Source: Fusobacterium sp.
GTDB taxonomy: Bacteria > Fusobacteriota > Fusobacteriia > Fusobacteriales > Fusobacteriaceae
NCBI RefSeq assembly: GCF_032477075.1
Contig: NZ_JAWDXO010000005.1
Location: forward strand, 66,108-130,107
DNA: 64,000 nt
Reading direction: 5' to 3'
Shown: positions 27,972-36,854 of the stretch, piece after piece
Numbering within the stretch: position 1 is the first letter of the stretch
Layout: each line of letters begins with the position of its first letter
Notes under the pieces: model-generated
The model's input: the letters and a program-made list of their open reading frames with translations, nothing else
Told to the model about the DNA's origin: nothing
The model's database searches: none
Position numbers and translations under genes: made by a program

Positions 27972-28937
27972 GTGAGTAAAGTAATGTCATTGCATGATGC
28001 AATCAAAACTTATGTAAAATCAGGGGACAGTATTTGTATTGGTGGTTTTACAACTAACAGAAAACCATACGCAGCAGTGTATGAAATTTTAAGACAAGGA
28101 TTAGGAGATTTTACTGGATATTCTGGGCCAGCAGGTGGAGATTGGGATATGTTGATTGGAGAAGGAAGAGTGAGAAACTTTATCAACTGTTATATCGCAA
28201 ACTCTGGATATACAAATGTATGCAGAAGATTTAGACATGAAGTAGAGAAAATTGGAAAAATGAACTTGGAAGATTATTCTCAGGATGTTGTTATGTATAT
28301 GCTTCATGCTTCATCATTAGGATTACCATTTTTACCTGTAAAATTAATGCAGGGTTCAGATATAGTAAACAAATGGGGAATCAGCAAAGAAGTAAGAGAA
28401 AAAGATCCAAAACTGCCAAATGATAAATTAATAGAAATTGAAAATCCTTTAGTTCCAGGGGAAAAGGTAATAGCAGTACCAGTACCTAGATTAGATGTAG
28501 CAGTTATACATGTTCAAAAAGCTTCGATAAATGGGACTTGTTCTATTGAAGGAGATGAATTCCATGATATTGATATTGCAATTGCAGCAAAAAGATGTAT
28601 TGTAACTTGTGAAGAATTAGTAACAGAAGAGGAGATTAGAAAGGAACCAAGTAAAAATTCTATTCCGCAATTCTGTGTAGATGCAGTAGTTCATGTACCA
28701 TTTGGAGCACATCCTTCTCAATGTTATAACTATTATGATTATGATGCTGATTTTTTCAAGATGTATGATGCAGTAACAAAAACAGAAGAAGACTTTAAAG
28801 CCTTTTTACAAGAATGGGTATATAACATCAAAGATAATGATGAATATATTGATAAACTAGGAGCAAGCCGATTAACAAAATTAAGAGTAGTACCAGGATT
28901 CGGATATGCTGCAAAACTAGTGAAGGAGGCAAAATAA
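27972..28937 (+). CDS. gctA: Glutaconate CoA-transferase subunit A
   Basis: GctA (321 aa) pairs with GctB to move CoA from acetyl-CoA to (R)-2-hydroxyglutarate. It starts MSKVMSLHDAIKTYVKSGD and contains GGFTTNRKPYAAVYEILRQG and AGGDWDMLIGEGRV, characteristic of this transferase. The start is GTG at 27972 preceded by GGGAGGAG; an upstream in-frame TTG at 27945 lacks a site and would add an unrelated leader. The catalytic Glu is in GctB. Length matches the A. fermentans enzyme as I recall it. Confidence 0.95.
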   Translation: MSKVMSLHDAIKTYVKSGDSICIGGFTTNRKPYAAVYEILRQGLGDFTGYSGPAGGDWDMLIGEGRVRNFINCYIANSGYTNVCRRFRHEVEKIGKMNLEDYSQDVVMYMLHASSLGLPFLPVKLMQGSDIVNKWGISKEVREKDPKLPNDKLIEIENPLVPGEKVIAVPVPRLDVAVIHVQKASINGTCSIEGDEFHDIDIAIAAKRCIVTCEELVTEEEIRKEPSKNSIPQFCVDAVVHVPFGAHPSQCYNYYDYDADFFKMYDAVTKTEEDFKAFLQEWVYNIKDNDEYIDKLGASRLTKLRVVPGFGYAAKLVKEAK

Positions 28938-28938
28938 T

Positions 28939-29736
28939 ATGGTAAATTATAAAAATTATACCAATAAAGAAATGCAGGCAGTAACTATTGCAAAAGAAAT
29001 CACAGATGGACAAATTGTAATTGTAGGAACAGGACTTCCATTAATTGGAGCCTCTTTAGCAAAAAGAATCTTTGCTCCAAATTGTAAATTAATTGTGGAA
29101 AGTGGACTTATGGACTGCAGCCCAATTGAAGTACCAAGAAGTGTTGGAGATAACAGATTGATGGCTCACTGTGGAGTTCAATGGCCAAACATTCGTTTTA
29201 TTGGATTTGAAGCAAATGAATTGTTAAATGATAATAACAGAATGATTGCTTTCATTGGGGGAGCACAAATTGATCCTTATGGAAACGTAAATTCAACTTG
29301 TATTGGAGAATATTGTACACCAAAAACAAGATTTACAGGTTCAGGTGGAGCAAATGCAATTGCAACATATTCTAATACTGTAATTATGATGCAGCATGAA
29401 AAAAGAAGATTTATAGACAAAATTGATTATATAACAAGTGTAGGATGGGGAGATGGACCAGGAGGAAGAGAAAAATTAGGACTTACTGGAAATAGAGGCC
29501 CAGTTGCTGTTGTAACTGACAGAGGAGTATTGAGATTTGACGAGGAAACTAAAAGAATGTATCTAGCAGGATACTATCCAACATCATCTATAGAAGAAAT
29601 TATTGAAAATACTGGATTTGAAATTGATACATCAAGAGCTGTTTTATTAGAAGCGCCAAGTGAAGAAGTTATTAAAATGATCAGAGAAGAAATTGATCCA
29701 GGGCAAGCATTCATAAAGGTACCAGTAGAAGAATAA
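28939..29736 (+). CDS. gctB: Glutaconate CoA-transferase subunit B
   Basis: GctB (265 aa) holds the catalytic glutamate that forms the enzyme-CoA thioester. It is E54 in LIVESGLMDCSP, the same position as the known active-site Glu54. The gene follows gctA after one base, with AAGGAGG inside the end of gctA, so translation is coupled. GAQIDPYGNVNSTCIG and GWGDGPGGREKLGLTG are further family segments. Confidence 0.95.
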   Translation: MVNYKNYTNKEMQAVTIAKEITDGQIVIVGTGLPLIGASLAKRIFAPNCKLIVESGLMDCSPIEVPRSVGDNRLMAHCGVQWPNIRFIGFEANELLNDNNRMIAFIGGAQIDPYGNVNSTCIGEYCTPKTRFTGSGGANAIATYSNTVIMMQHEKRRFIDKIDYITSVGWGDGPGGREKLGLTGNRGPVAVVTDRGVLRFDEETKRMYLAGYYPTSSIEEIIENTGFEIDTSRAVLLEAPSEEVIKMIREEIDPGQAFIKVPVEE

Positions 29737-29758
29737 AAAAAGATGGAAGGAGAATAAC

Positions 29759-31516
29759 ATGGGAAATTACTCAATGCCCAATTATTTCCAGAATATGGAA
29801 CAAATTGGAAAAGAATTAACAAAAATTGATGAAGAAAATGAAAAATTAGTAAGAGATGTAGAAGAAGAAATTGGTAAATTAATTGATGAAATGCACGATG
29901 CAGGAACTAGTGATGAAAAAATTGCTGAAAAAGGACAAATGACTGCTTTACAAAGAATAGCAGAATTAATTGATGAAGGAACTTGGTGTCCTTTAAATAG
30001 TCTTTACAATCCTCAAGATTTTGAAACTGGAACAGGAATTGTAAAAGGATTGGCAAGAATCAATGGAAAATGGGCAATGGTTGTTGCTTCTGATAATAAA
30101 AAAATCGTTGGAGCTTGGGTACCAGGGCAAGCAGAAAATTTATTAAGAGCATCTGATACAGCAAAATGTTTAGGAATTCCTTTAGTATATATTCTAAACT
30201 GCAGCGGAGTTAAGTTAGACGAACAAGAAAAAGTATATGCAAACAGAAGAGGAGGAGGAACTCCTTTCTATAGAAATGCTGAATTACAACAATTAGGAAT
30301 TCCAGTTATTGTAGGAATTTATGGAACAAATCCAGCTGGAGGAGGATATCATAGTATCAGTCCAACAATCTTAGTTGCTCATGAAGATGCAAACATGGCA
30401 GTAGGAGGTGCTGGAATTGTTGGAGGTATGAATCCTAAAGGATATATTGATCAAGAGGGAGCAGAACAAATCATAGAAGCAACTGAAAAAGCAAAAGGAG
30501 CAGAGGTTCCGGGAACAGTATCTGTTCACTATGATGAGACTGGATTCTTTAGAGAAGTATATTGTGACGAAGTTGGAGTATTGGAAGGAATCAAAAAATA
30601 TATTGACTGCTTGCCAGCATATGACTTAGAATTCTTCAGAGTAGATGAACCAGCAGAACCTGCATTGGATCCAAATGATTTATACTCTGTCATTCCTATG
30701 AATCAAAAGAAAATATATAACATTTATGATGTTATTGGAAGATTAGTAGATAATAGTGAATTTAGTGAATATAAAAAGGGATATGGACCAGAAATAGTAA
30801 CTGGACTTGCTAAAGTAGATGGACTTTTAGTAGGTATTGTTGCAAATTTCCAAGGACTATTAATGAAATATCCTGAATATAAAGAAAATGGAATTGGAAT
30901 CGGGGGAAAATTATACAGACAAGGTCTCATAAAAATGAATGAATTTGTAACTCTTTGTTCAAGAGATAAATTACCTATCGTTTGGATACAAGATACTACT
31001 GGAATTGATGTAGGAAACGAGGCAGAAAAAGCTGAATTATTAGGATTAGGTCAATCTTTAATTTATTCAATTCAAAATTCAAAAGTTCCTCAAATGGAAA
31101 TTACATTGAGAAAAGGAACTGCAGCAGCTCATTATGTATTGGGAGGACCTCAGGGAAATTCTACTAATGCTTTCTCATTAGGGACTGCAGCAACAGAAAT
31201 TAATGTAATGAATGGAGAAACAGCAGCAACTGCAATGTACTCAAGAAGATTAGTAAAAGATAAAAAAGAAGGGAAAGATTTAACTTCAACTATTGAAAAA
31301 ATGAACAAATTAATCAATGAGTACAAAGAAAAATCAACTCCAAAATATTCTGCAGAAACAGGAATGGTAGATGAGATTGTAAATTTATATGATATAAGAG
31401 CTTACATGACAGCTTTTGTAAATTCTGTTTATCAAAATCCAAAAGCAATTTGTGCTTTTCATCAAATGCTTTTACCAAGGGCCATTAGAGAATACAACAC
31501 ATTCACAAAAAAATAA
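29759..31516 (+). CDS. gcdA: Glutaconyl-CoA decarboxylase alpha (carboxyltransferase)
   Basis: GcdA (585 aa) transfers the carboxyl group of glutaconyl-CoA to biotin on GcdC, releasing crotonyl-CoA. It is a biotin-dependent carboxyltransferase of the crotonase-like type with tandem halves. Conserved stretches include SMPNYFQNMEQIGK at the start, GGGYHSISPT and VGGAGIVGGMNPKG in the first half, and QDTTGIDVGNEAEKAELLG in the second. Placement away from gcdDCB and after gctAB is the gene order to note. GGAAGGAG precedes the ATG. Confidence 0.96.
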   Translation: MGNYSMPNYFQNMEQIGKELTKIDEENEKLVRDVEEEIGKLIDEMHDAGTSDEKIAEKGQMTALQRIAELIDEGTWCPLNSLYNPQDFETGTGIVKGLARINGKWAMVVASDNKKIVGAWVPGQAENLLRASDTAKCLGIPLVYILNCSGVKLDEQEKVYANRRGGGTPFYRNAELQQLGIPVIVGIYGTNPAGGGYHSISPTILVAHEDANMAVGGAGIVGGMNPKGYIDQEGAEQIIEATEKAKGAEVPGTVSVHYDETGFFREVYCDEVGVLEGIKKYIDCLPAYDLEFFRVDEPAEPALDPNDLYSVIPMNQKKIYNIYDVIGRLVDNSEFSEYKKGYGPEIVTGLAKVDGLLVGIVANFQGLLMKYPEYKENGIGIGGKLYRQGLIKMNEFVTLCSRDKLPIVWIQDTTGIDVGNEAEKAELLGLGQSLIYSIQNSKVPQMEITLRKGTAAAHYVLGGPQGNSTNAFSLGTAATEINVMNGETAATAMYSRRLVKDKKEGKDLTSTIEKMNKLINEYKEKSTPKYSAETGMVDEIVNLYDIRAYMTAFVNSVYQNPKAICAFHQMLLPRAIREYNTFTKK

Positions 31517-31531
31517 AAAAGGGGGAATTTT

Positions 31532-32761
31532 GTGGAAAGAATGACTTTACAACTAGGGATGTTTGAAACATTGGCTTTAGCAGTTTTAGCTATTTATTTA
31601 GGGAACTATTTAAGAAAGGCTTTTCCTGTTTTGAAAAAATATTGTTTACCAGCTTCTGTAGTTGGTGGAACAATATTTGCAGTAGTTTCCATGGCTTTGT
31701 ATTATTCAAATGTAATGGAATTGAGTTTTGAGTTTAAAGCAATAAATTCATTGTTTTATTGCATCTTCTTTGCTGCTAGTGGGGCAGCAGCTAGTTTATC
31801 TTTATTAAAGCAAGGAGGAAAATTAGTTATTATTTTCGCTATTTTAGCAGCAATTTTGGCAGCATGCCAAAATGCTCTAGCACTGTTTGTTGGTAATTTG
31901 ATGGGAGTGAATCCATTAATTTCCATGATGACAGGAAGTATTCCTATGACAGGAGGTCACGGAAATGCAGCAGCTTTTGCTCCAATTGCAGTGGAAGCAG
32001 GAGCAAGTGCAGCAATGGAAGTAGCTATTGCAGCAGCAACATTTGGTTTGATTTCAGGTTGTATTTTAGGAGGACCTTTTGGGAATTTTATCATTAAAAG
32101 ACATAAGTTAGAAGATCCAAATTTAGATGGAAAAGATGATACTTCAGAAATGGGAGAAGCAGCTCCTACAATAGCAATTGATAAAAACAGTGTTGTTAAT
32201 GCAATGTTTTTAATGTGTATTGCTTTAGGAATTGGACAAGTAGTAACTTTACTTTTGAAAAAATTTGGAATCAGTTTTCCAATTCATGTAAGCTGTATGT
32301 TAGGTGGAATTTTAATCAGATTATTTTATGATAAAAAATCTGGAAACCACGAAGTATTATATGAAGCTATAGAAACAGTAGGAGAATTTTCTTTAGGATT
32401 ATTCGTTTCTATGTCTATTATTACAATGAAATTATGGCAACTATCTGGATTAGGATTTGCTTTAGTTGTATTATTAGTTGTTCAAGTAGTTTTTATTATG
32501 CTATTCTGCTATTTCTTAACTTACAATTTATTAGGAAGAAATTACGATGCAGCAGTTATGGCAGTAGGACATACAGGATTTGGATTAGGAGCAGTTCCTG
32601 TTTCTATGACTACAATGCAAACTGTTTGTCAAAAATATAGATACTCTAAGCTAGCCTTTTTCGTTGTTCCAGTTATTGGAGGATTTATCAGTAATATTTC
32701 CAATGCGATTATTATTACTAAATTCTTAAATATTGCAAAAGCTATGCTTGGAATAGGATAA
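31532..32761 (+). CDS. gltS: Sodium/glutamate symporter
   Basis: GltS (409 aa) imports glutamate with Na+ and feeds the pathway. Ten or more membrane helices occur in two inverted halves, with GGHGNAAAF in the first half and [12 protein letters not shown] in the second as the paired Gly-rich re-entrant loops. The start is GTG at 31532 with GGGGGA 6 nt upstream; an ATG at 31541 is less well placed. Its position between decarboxylase and dehydratase genes supports glutamate as the substrate. Confidence 0.93.
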   Translation: MERMTLQLGMFETLALAVLAIYLGNYLRKAFPVLKKYCLPASVVGGTIFAVVSMALYYSNVMELSFEFKAINSLFYCIFFAASGAAASLSLLKQGGKLVIIFAILAAILAACQNALALFVGNLMGVNPLISMMTGSIPMTGGHGNAAAFAPIAVEAGASAAMEVAIAAATFGLISGCILGGPFGNFIIKRHKLEDPNLDGKDDTSEMGEAAPTIAIDKNSVVNAMFLMCIALGIGQVVTLLLKKFGISFPIHVSCMLGGILIRLFYDKKSGNHEVLYEAIETVGEFSLGLFVSMSIITMKLWQLSGLGFALVVLLVVQVVFIMLFCYFLTYNLLGRNYDAAVMAVGHTGFGLGAVPVSMTTMQTVCQKYRYSKLAFFVVPVIGGFISNISNAIIITKFLNIAKAMLGIG

Positions 32762-32789
32762 GGGTTACAAAAAAGAAAGGGAGCATAAA

Positions 32790-33584
32790 ATGAGTAAATT
32801 TACAATGGGAGTCGATGTAGGTTCTACTACATCAAAGGCTGTTATTTTAAAAGATGGAAAAGAAATTATTTCTCAGTCTATAATTCCTGTTGGAACAGGA
32901 ACAAGTGGACCTGCTCGAGCAATTAAACAGGTTTTAGAAACAGCAGGATTTTCTTCAATTGATGAGTTGGATTGTGCTGTAGCTACTGGTTATGGAAGAA
33001 ACTCATTGGAAGAGGTACCATTACAGATGTCAGAATTGTCTTGTCATGCAAAGGGAGCTTACTTTTTTTTCCCTAATGTAAGAACAATTATTGATATTGG
33101 AGGACAAGATTCTAAGGCATTAAAAGTTGGAAATAATGGAATATTGGAAAATTTTGTTATGAATGATAAATGTGCAGCAGGAACAGGAAGATTTTTAGAT
33201 GTTATTGCTAAGGTCTTAGAAGTTAATTTATCTGATTTAGAAGTTCTTGATGCAAAATCTAAAGAGGATATTACAATTAGCTCTACTTGTACTGTATTTG
33301 CAGAATCAGAAGTCATTTCACAGTTAGCAAAAGGAACAAAATTTGAAGATATTGTAAGGGGAATCCATGCATCAATTGCAAGCAGAGTAGGAAGTTTGGC
33401 AAAACGTGTAGGAATCAAAGATCAGGTTGTTATGACTGGTGGAGTGGCTTTAAATCATGGAATGATAAGAGCTCTTGAAAAAAACATCGGTTTTAAGATT
33501 TATACAAGTGAATATTGCCAGTTAAATGGAGCAATTGGAGCAGCACTATTTGCTTATCAAAAGTGTTTAAGTGCAAAAAAATAA
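32790..33584 (+). CDS. hgdC: 2-Hydroxyglutaryl-CoA dehydratase activator
   Basis: HgdC (264 aa) is a homodimeric ASKHA-fold ATPase that uses ATP and a bridging 4Fe-4S cluster to inject one electron into HgdAB. The nucleotide phosphate motif [12 protein letters not shown] is at residues 7-18. [10 protein letters not shown] is the second phosphate loop. The cluster cysteines are C128 ([11 protein letters not shown]) and C167 ([11 protein letters not shown]), one off the well-studied C127/C166. Few copies activate many dehydratase molecules, which matters for the hairpin that follows this gene. Confidence 0.96.
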   Translation: MSKFTMGVDVGSTTSKAVILKDGKEIISQSIIPVGTGTSGPARAIKQVLETAGFSSIDELDCAVATGYGRNSLEEVPLQMSELSCHAKGAYFFFPNVRTIIDIGGQDSKALKVGNNGILENFVMNDKCAAGTGRFLDVIAKVLEVNLSDLEVLDAKSKEDITISSTCTVFAESEVISQLAKGTKFEDIVRGIHASIASRVGSLAKRVGIKDQVVMTGGVALNHGMIRALEKNIGFKIYTSEYCQLNGAIGAALFAYQKCLSAKK

Positions 33585-33600
33585 ATAATATGAAGGAGAC

Positions 33601-33635
33601 CTTGCTCATGCTTCATGAGCAAGTTCTTTCTTTTA
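33601..33635 (+). terminator. Intra-operon hairpin between hgdC and hgdA
   Basis: A perfect 10-bp stem CTTGCTCATG (33601-33610)/CATGAGCAAG (33614-33623) with a 3-nt loop is followed by TTCTTTCTTTT. It resembles an attenuating terminator or an mRNA processing/stability element inside the operon. hgdA has its own ribosome site further on at AGGAGG (33648-33653), and no promoter stands out between. Confidence 0.7.
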
Positions 33636-33661
33636 TAAAAAAGAAGTAGGAGGAAACTGAA

Positions 33662-34987
33662 ATGGCTGGAAAAATGGAAAAATTACCTAATAAAAAACCA
33701 AGAGCAATTGATGGACATAAGCCTGCTGCTGCTGTTTTAAGAAAAGTAGTAGATAAAGTATACGCAGAAGCCTGGGAAGCAAAAAGAAGAGGAGAATTAG
33801 TAGGGTGGAGCTCTTCTAAATTTCCAATTGAATTAGCAAAAGCATTTGATTTAAATGTTGTTTATCCTGAAAATCATGCAGCATCTACTGCAGCAAAAAA
33901 AGATGGATTACGTCTATGTCAGGCAGCAGAAGATATGGGATATGACAATGATATTTGTGGTTATGCAAGAATTAATTTAGCCTATGCAGCTGGAGAACCA
34001 ACAGATGCAAGAAGAATGCCACAGCCTGATTTTTTACTTTGCTGTAATAATATCTGTAATATGATGACAAAATGGTATGAAAATATTGCAAGAATGCATA
34101 ATATTCCTTTAATTATGATTGATATTCCATTTTCAAATACAGTGGATATACCAGAGGAAAAAGTAGATTATCTAATTGGACAATTTAATTATGCAATTAA
34201 GCAATTAGAAGACTTAACTGGAAAGAAATTTGATGAAAAGAAATTTGAAACTGCTTGTGCAAGAGCTAACAGAACTGCTGCAGCATGGTTAAAATCATGT
34301 TCTTACATGGGATATAAACCATCTCCTTTGAGTGGATTTGATCTATTTAACCATATGGCAGACATTGTAGCAGCAAGATGTGATGAAGAAGCAGCTATTG
34401 GATTTGAATTATTAGCACAGGAATTTGAACAATCTATAAAAGAAGGAACTTCAACTTGGGAATATCCAGAAGAACATAGAATTTTATTTGAAGGAATTCC
34501 TTGCTGGCCAGGACTTAGACATCTATATGAACCATTGAAAGATAATGGAGTCAATGTAACAGCAGTTGTATATGCTCCAGCATTTGGATTTAGATATAAC
34601 AATATAAGAGAGATGGCAGCAGCTTATTGTAAAGCTCCTTGCTCTGTATGTATTGAAACAGGAGTAGAGTGGAGAGAGACTATGGCAAAAGAAAATGGTA
34701 TTAGTGGAGCTTTGGTAAACTATAACCGTAGTTGTAAACCATGGAGTGGAGCTATGCCAGAGATTGAAAGAAGATGGAAAGAGGATTTAGGAATTCCAGT
34801 AGTAAATTTTGATGGAGATCAAGCAGATGAAAGAAATTTCTCAACTGAGCAGTACAAAACAAGAGTGCAAGGTCTAGTGGAAATTATGGAAGAAAGAAAA
34901 GCAGAAAAAGAGGAAAAAGGGGAAGATGTATATACAAACTTCGAAAATACAAAAGAAACAGATTGGTCAAAACCAACTTTAAAATAG
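33662..34987 (+). CDS. hgdA: 2-Hydroxyglutaryl-CoA dehydratase subunit A
   Basis: HgdA (441 aa) and HgdB form the radical dehydratase that removes water from (R)-2-hydroxyglutaryl-CoA via a ketyl radical. The sequence shows the family segments GWSSSKFPIELAKAF, DFLLCCNNICNMMTKWY and YAPAFGFRYNN, with cysteines (CCNNIC, CKAPCSVC) positioned to bind 4Fe-4S. It is rich in conserved Cys and Tyr residues. The chain is somewhat shorter than my recollection of the A. fermentans subunit. It is transcribed with hgdB, ten bases apart. Confidence 0.94.
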   Translation: MAGKMEKLPNKKPRAIDGHKPAAAVLRKVVDKVYAEAWEAKRRGELVGWSSSKFPIELAKAFDLNVVYPENHAASTAAKKDGLRLCQAAEDMGYDNDICGYARINLAYAAGEPTDARRMPQPDFLLCCNNICNMMTKWYENIARMHNIPLIMIDIPFSNTVDIPEEKVDYLIGQFNYAIKQLEDLTGKKFDEKKFETACARANRTAAAWLKSCSYMGYKPSPLSGFDLFNHMADIVAARCDEEAAIGFELLAQEFEQSIKEGTSTWEYPEEHRILFEGIPCWPGLRHLYEPLKDNGVNVTAVVYAPAFGFRYNNIREMAAAYCKAPCSVCIETGVEWRETMAKENGISGALVNYNRSCKPWSGAMPEIERRWKEDLGIPVVNFDGDQADERNFSTEQYKTRVQGLVEIMEERKAEKEEKGEDVYTNFENTKETDWSKPTLK

Positions 34988-34997
34988 GAGGATAAAA

Positions 34998-36146
34998 ATG
35001 GATGAAATCAAAGAATTGTTAGGACAATTTAAATATTATGCAAATAATCCTAGAAAGCAATTAGATAAATATCTTGCTGAAGGAAAAAAAGCAGTAGGAG
35101 TTTTCCCATATTATGCTCCAGAAGAAATTGTATATGCAGCAGGAATTGTGCCTTTTGGTGTATGGGGAGGACAGGGAACTATTGAGAGAGCAAAGGAATA
35201 TTTTCCAACATTCTATTACTCTTTGGCATTACGTTGTTTAGAAATGGCTTTAAATGGAACATTAGATGGACTTTCAGCTTCTATGGTAACAACTCTGGAT
35301 GATACTTTAAGACCATTTTCACAAAATTATAAAGTAGGTGTAGGACAGAAAATTCCTATGATTTTTCTAAATCATGGACAGCATAGAAAAGAGGAATTTG
35401 GAAAAACTTACAATGCAAGAATTTTCAACAAGGCAAAAGAAGAGTTAGAAAAAATCTGTGGAGTGACAGTTACTGATGAAAATTTGAAAAAAGCTTTTGA
35501 AGTTTATAATGAAAATAGAAGTGAAAAAAGAAAATTCATCAAGTTAGCAGCAAAACATCCTCAGACAGTTAAAGCATCTGACAGATGTTATGTATTAAAA
35601 AGCTCATACTTTATGCTGAAAGATGAACATACAGCTCTATTAAAACAATTAAATACAAAATTAGAAGCTCTACCAGAAGAATCATGGGATGGAGTTCGTG
35701 TAGTAACAAGTGGAATTATTACAGATACTCCAGGATTATTGAAAGTATTTGATGATTATAAAGTATGTATTGTTGCAGATGATGTAGCTCATGAATCAAG
35801 AGCTTTAAAAGTAGATATAGATTTATCAATTGAAGACCCTATGCTGGCTTTGGCAGATCAATTTGCAAGAATGGATGAAGACCCTATTCTGTATGATCCA
35901 GATATTTATAAAAGACCAAAATATGTTGTTAATTTAGTGAAAGAAAATAATGCAGATGGATGTCTATTATTTATGATGAACTTCAACGATACAGAGGAAA
36001 TGGAGTATCCTTCTTTAAAACAAACTTTTGATGCAGAAAATCTTCCTCTTATCAAAATGGGATATGACCAGCAAATGATAGACTTTGGACAAGTAAAAAC
36101 ACAATTAGAAACTTTCAACGAAATTATACAATTAAATAGAATGTAG
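34998..36146 (+). CDS. hgdB: 2-Hydroxyglutaryl-CoA dehydratase subunit B
   Basis: HgdB (382 aa) is the second dehydratase subunit and holds the other half of the active site and a further 4Fe-4S cluster. Typical stretches are AGIVPFGVWGGQG, STMVTTLDDTLR-like ASMVTTLDDTLRPF, and FMMNFNDTEEMEYPSLKQ, and the C-terminal QVKTQLETFNEII resembles the family. AGGAGG overlaps the end of hgdA. The LRR gene follows after 14 bp. Confidence 0.95.
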   Translation: MDEIKELLGQFKYYANNPRKQLDKYLAEGKKAVGVFPYYAPEEIVYAAGIVPFGVWGGQGTIERAKEYFPTFYYSLALRCLEMALNGTLDGLSASMVTTLDDTLRPFSQNYKVGVGQKIPMIFLNHGQHRKEEFGKTYNARIFNKAKEELEKICGVTVTDENLKKAFEVYNENRSEKRKFIKLAAKHPQTVKASDRCYVLKSSYFMLKDEHTALLKQLNTKLEALPEESWDGVRVVTSGIITDTPGLLKVFDDYKVCIVADDVAHESRALKVDIDLSIEDPMLALADQFARMDEDPILYDPDIYKRPKYVVNLVKENNADGCLLFMMNFNDTEEMEYPSLKQTFDAENLPLIKMGYDQQMIDFGQVKTQLETFNEIIQLNRM

Positions 36147-36160
36147 GGGAGGTAGAGGAA

Positions 36161-36751
36161 ATGAGTCAAAATGTATGGGAAAATGATGATTTTATTTTCA
36201 AAGGTAATGAGCTGAAAGGAATGACAGATAAAGGAAAAGATAAAGTCAAGACACAAGGCTTCACTGATATGGTAATTCCTCCAACAACTCCTGAAGGTGT
36301 AGCAATTAAAAGAATTGGAGATAATGCTTTTTATAGAAGAGGATTAACTTCTGTTATTATTCCTGACACTGTAGAAAGTATTGGTTATGATGCTTTTGGA
36401 GTATGTAAATTAACAGAGGTAAAATTACCAAGCTCTTTGGTTGCAATAGAAGGATTTGCTTTTTACCGAAATAAATTGAAAAAAGTGGAATTTGGAAATG
36501 CAGTAAAAACTATTGAACCAAGTGCTTTTGCTTTAAATGAATTAGAAGAGATTTTTCTTCCAGAATCATTAGAGCTTATTGATACTTCATCTTTTTATAA
36601 AAATGAATTAACAACATTGTGTATTCCAAAATCTATTAAGAAAATTAATATGTACGCATTTTGTAAAAATAATATTAGAGAAGTGGAAATTCCTAAATCT
36701 ATAGAATTTTTGCATGCAAAAGCTTTTGAAGAAAATACAGAAATAAAATAA
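36161..36751 (+). CDS. BspA-type leucine-rich repeat protein, no signal peptide
   Basis: This 196-residue protein contains at least six BspA/TpLRR repeats of about 23 residues, each resembling LTSVIIPDTVESIGYDAF, between about residues 45 and 190. No signal peptide, membrane segment or sorting motif is visible, so it is probably cytosolic although BspA-type repeats are common on surface proteins. A 45-residue N-terminal region (FIFKGNELKGMTDKGKD) precedes the repeats. It is the last gene of the glutamate operon, 14 bp after hgdB. Its role in the operon is unknown; a scaffold for the enzyme complex is a guess. Confidence 0.75.
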   Translation: MSQNVWENDDFIFKGNELKGMTDKGKDKVKTQGFTDMVIPPTTPEGVAIKRIGDNAFYRRGLTSVIIPDTVESIGYDAFGVCKLTEVKLPSSLVAIEGFAFYRNKLKKVEFGNAVKTIEPSAFALNELEEIFLPESLELIDTSSFYKNELTTLCIPKSIKKINMYAFCKNNIREVEIPKSIEFLHAKAFEENTEIK

Positions 36752-36788
36752 GAAATTAAAATAAGGAATTAAAATAAGGAATTAAAAT
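36750..36788 (+). repeat. Tandem 13-bp repeat, three copies
   Basis: AAGAAATTAAAAT at 36750-36762 is followed by AAGGAATTAAAAT at 36763-36775 and 36776-36788. The first copy overlaps the stop codon of the LRR gene. An identical AAGGAATTAAAAT occurs at 37864-37876 before bioB. Slippage or regulation cannot be told apart here. Confidence 0.6.
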
Positions 36789-36789
36789 G

Positions 36790-36831
36790 AAAAAGAGGCT
36801 GACTTATTATAAAATGGACAACCTCTTTTTT
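36790..36831 (+). terminator. Terminator after the glutamate-fermentation operon
   Basis: AAAAAGAGG at 36790-36798 pairs with CCTCTTTTT at 36822-36830, with a further weak TG/CA pairing inside and a loop of about 17 nt, ending in a T-run. It separates the LRR gene from birA. Confidence 0.65.
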
Positions 36832-36854
36832 AATAGAAAATAGAGGTGGGACTT

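Noticed and set aside
33059..33418. Minus-strand frame opposite hgdC
   Set aside because: It lies fully within a conserved enzyme gene and shows no ribosome site.
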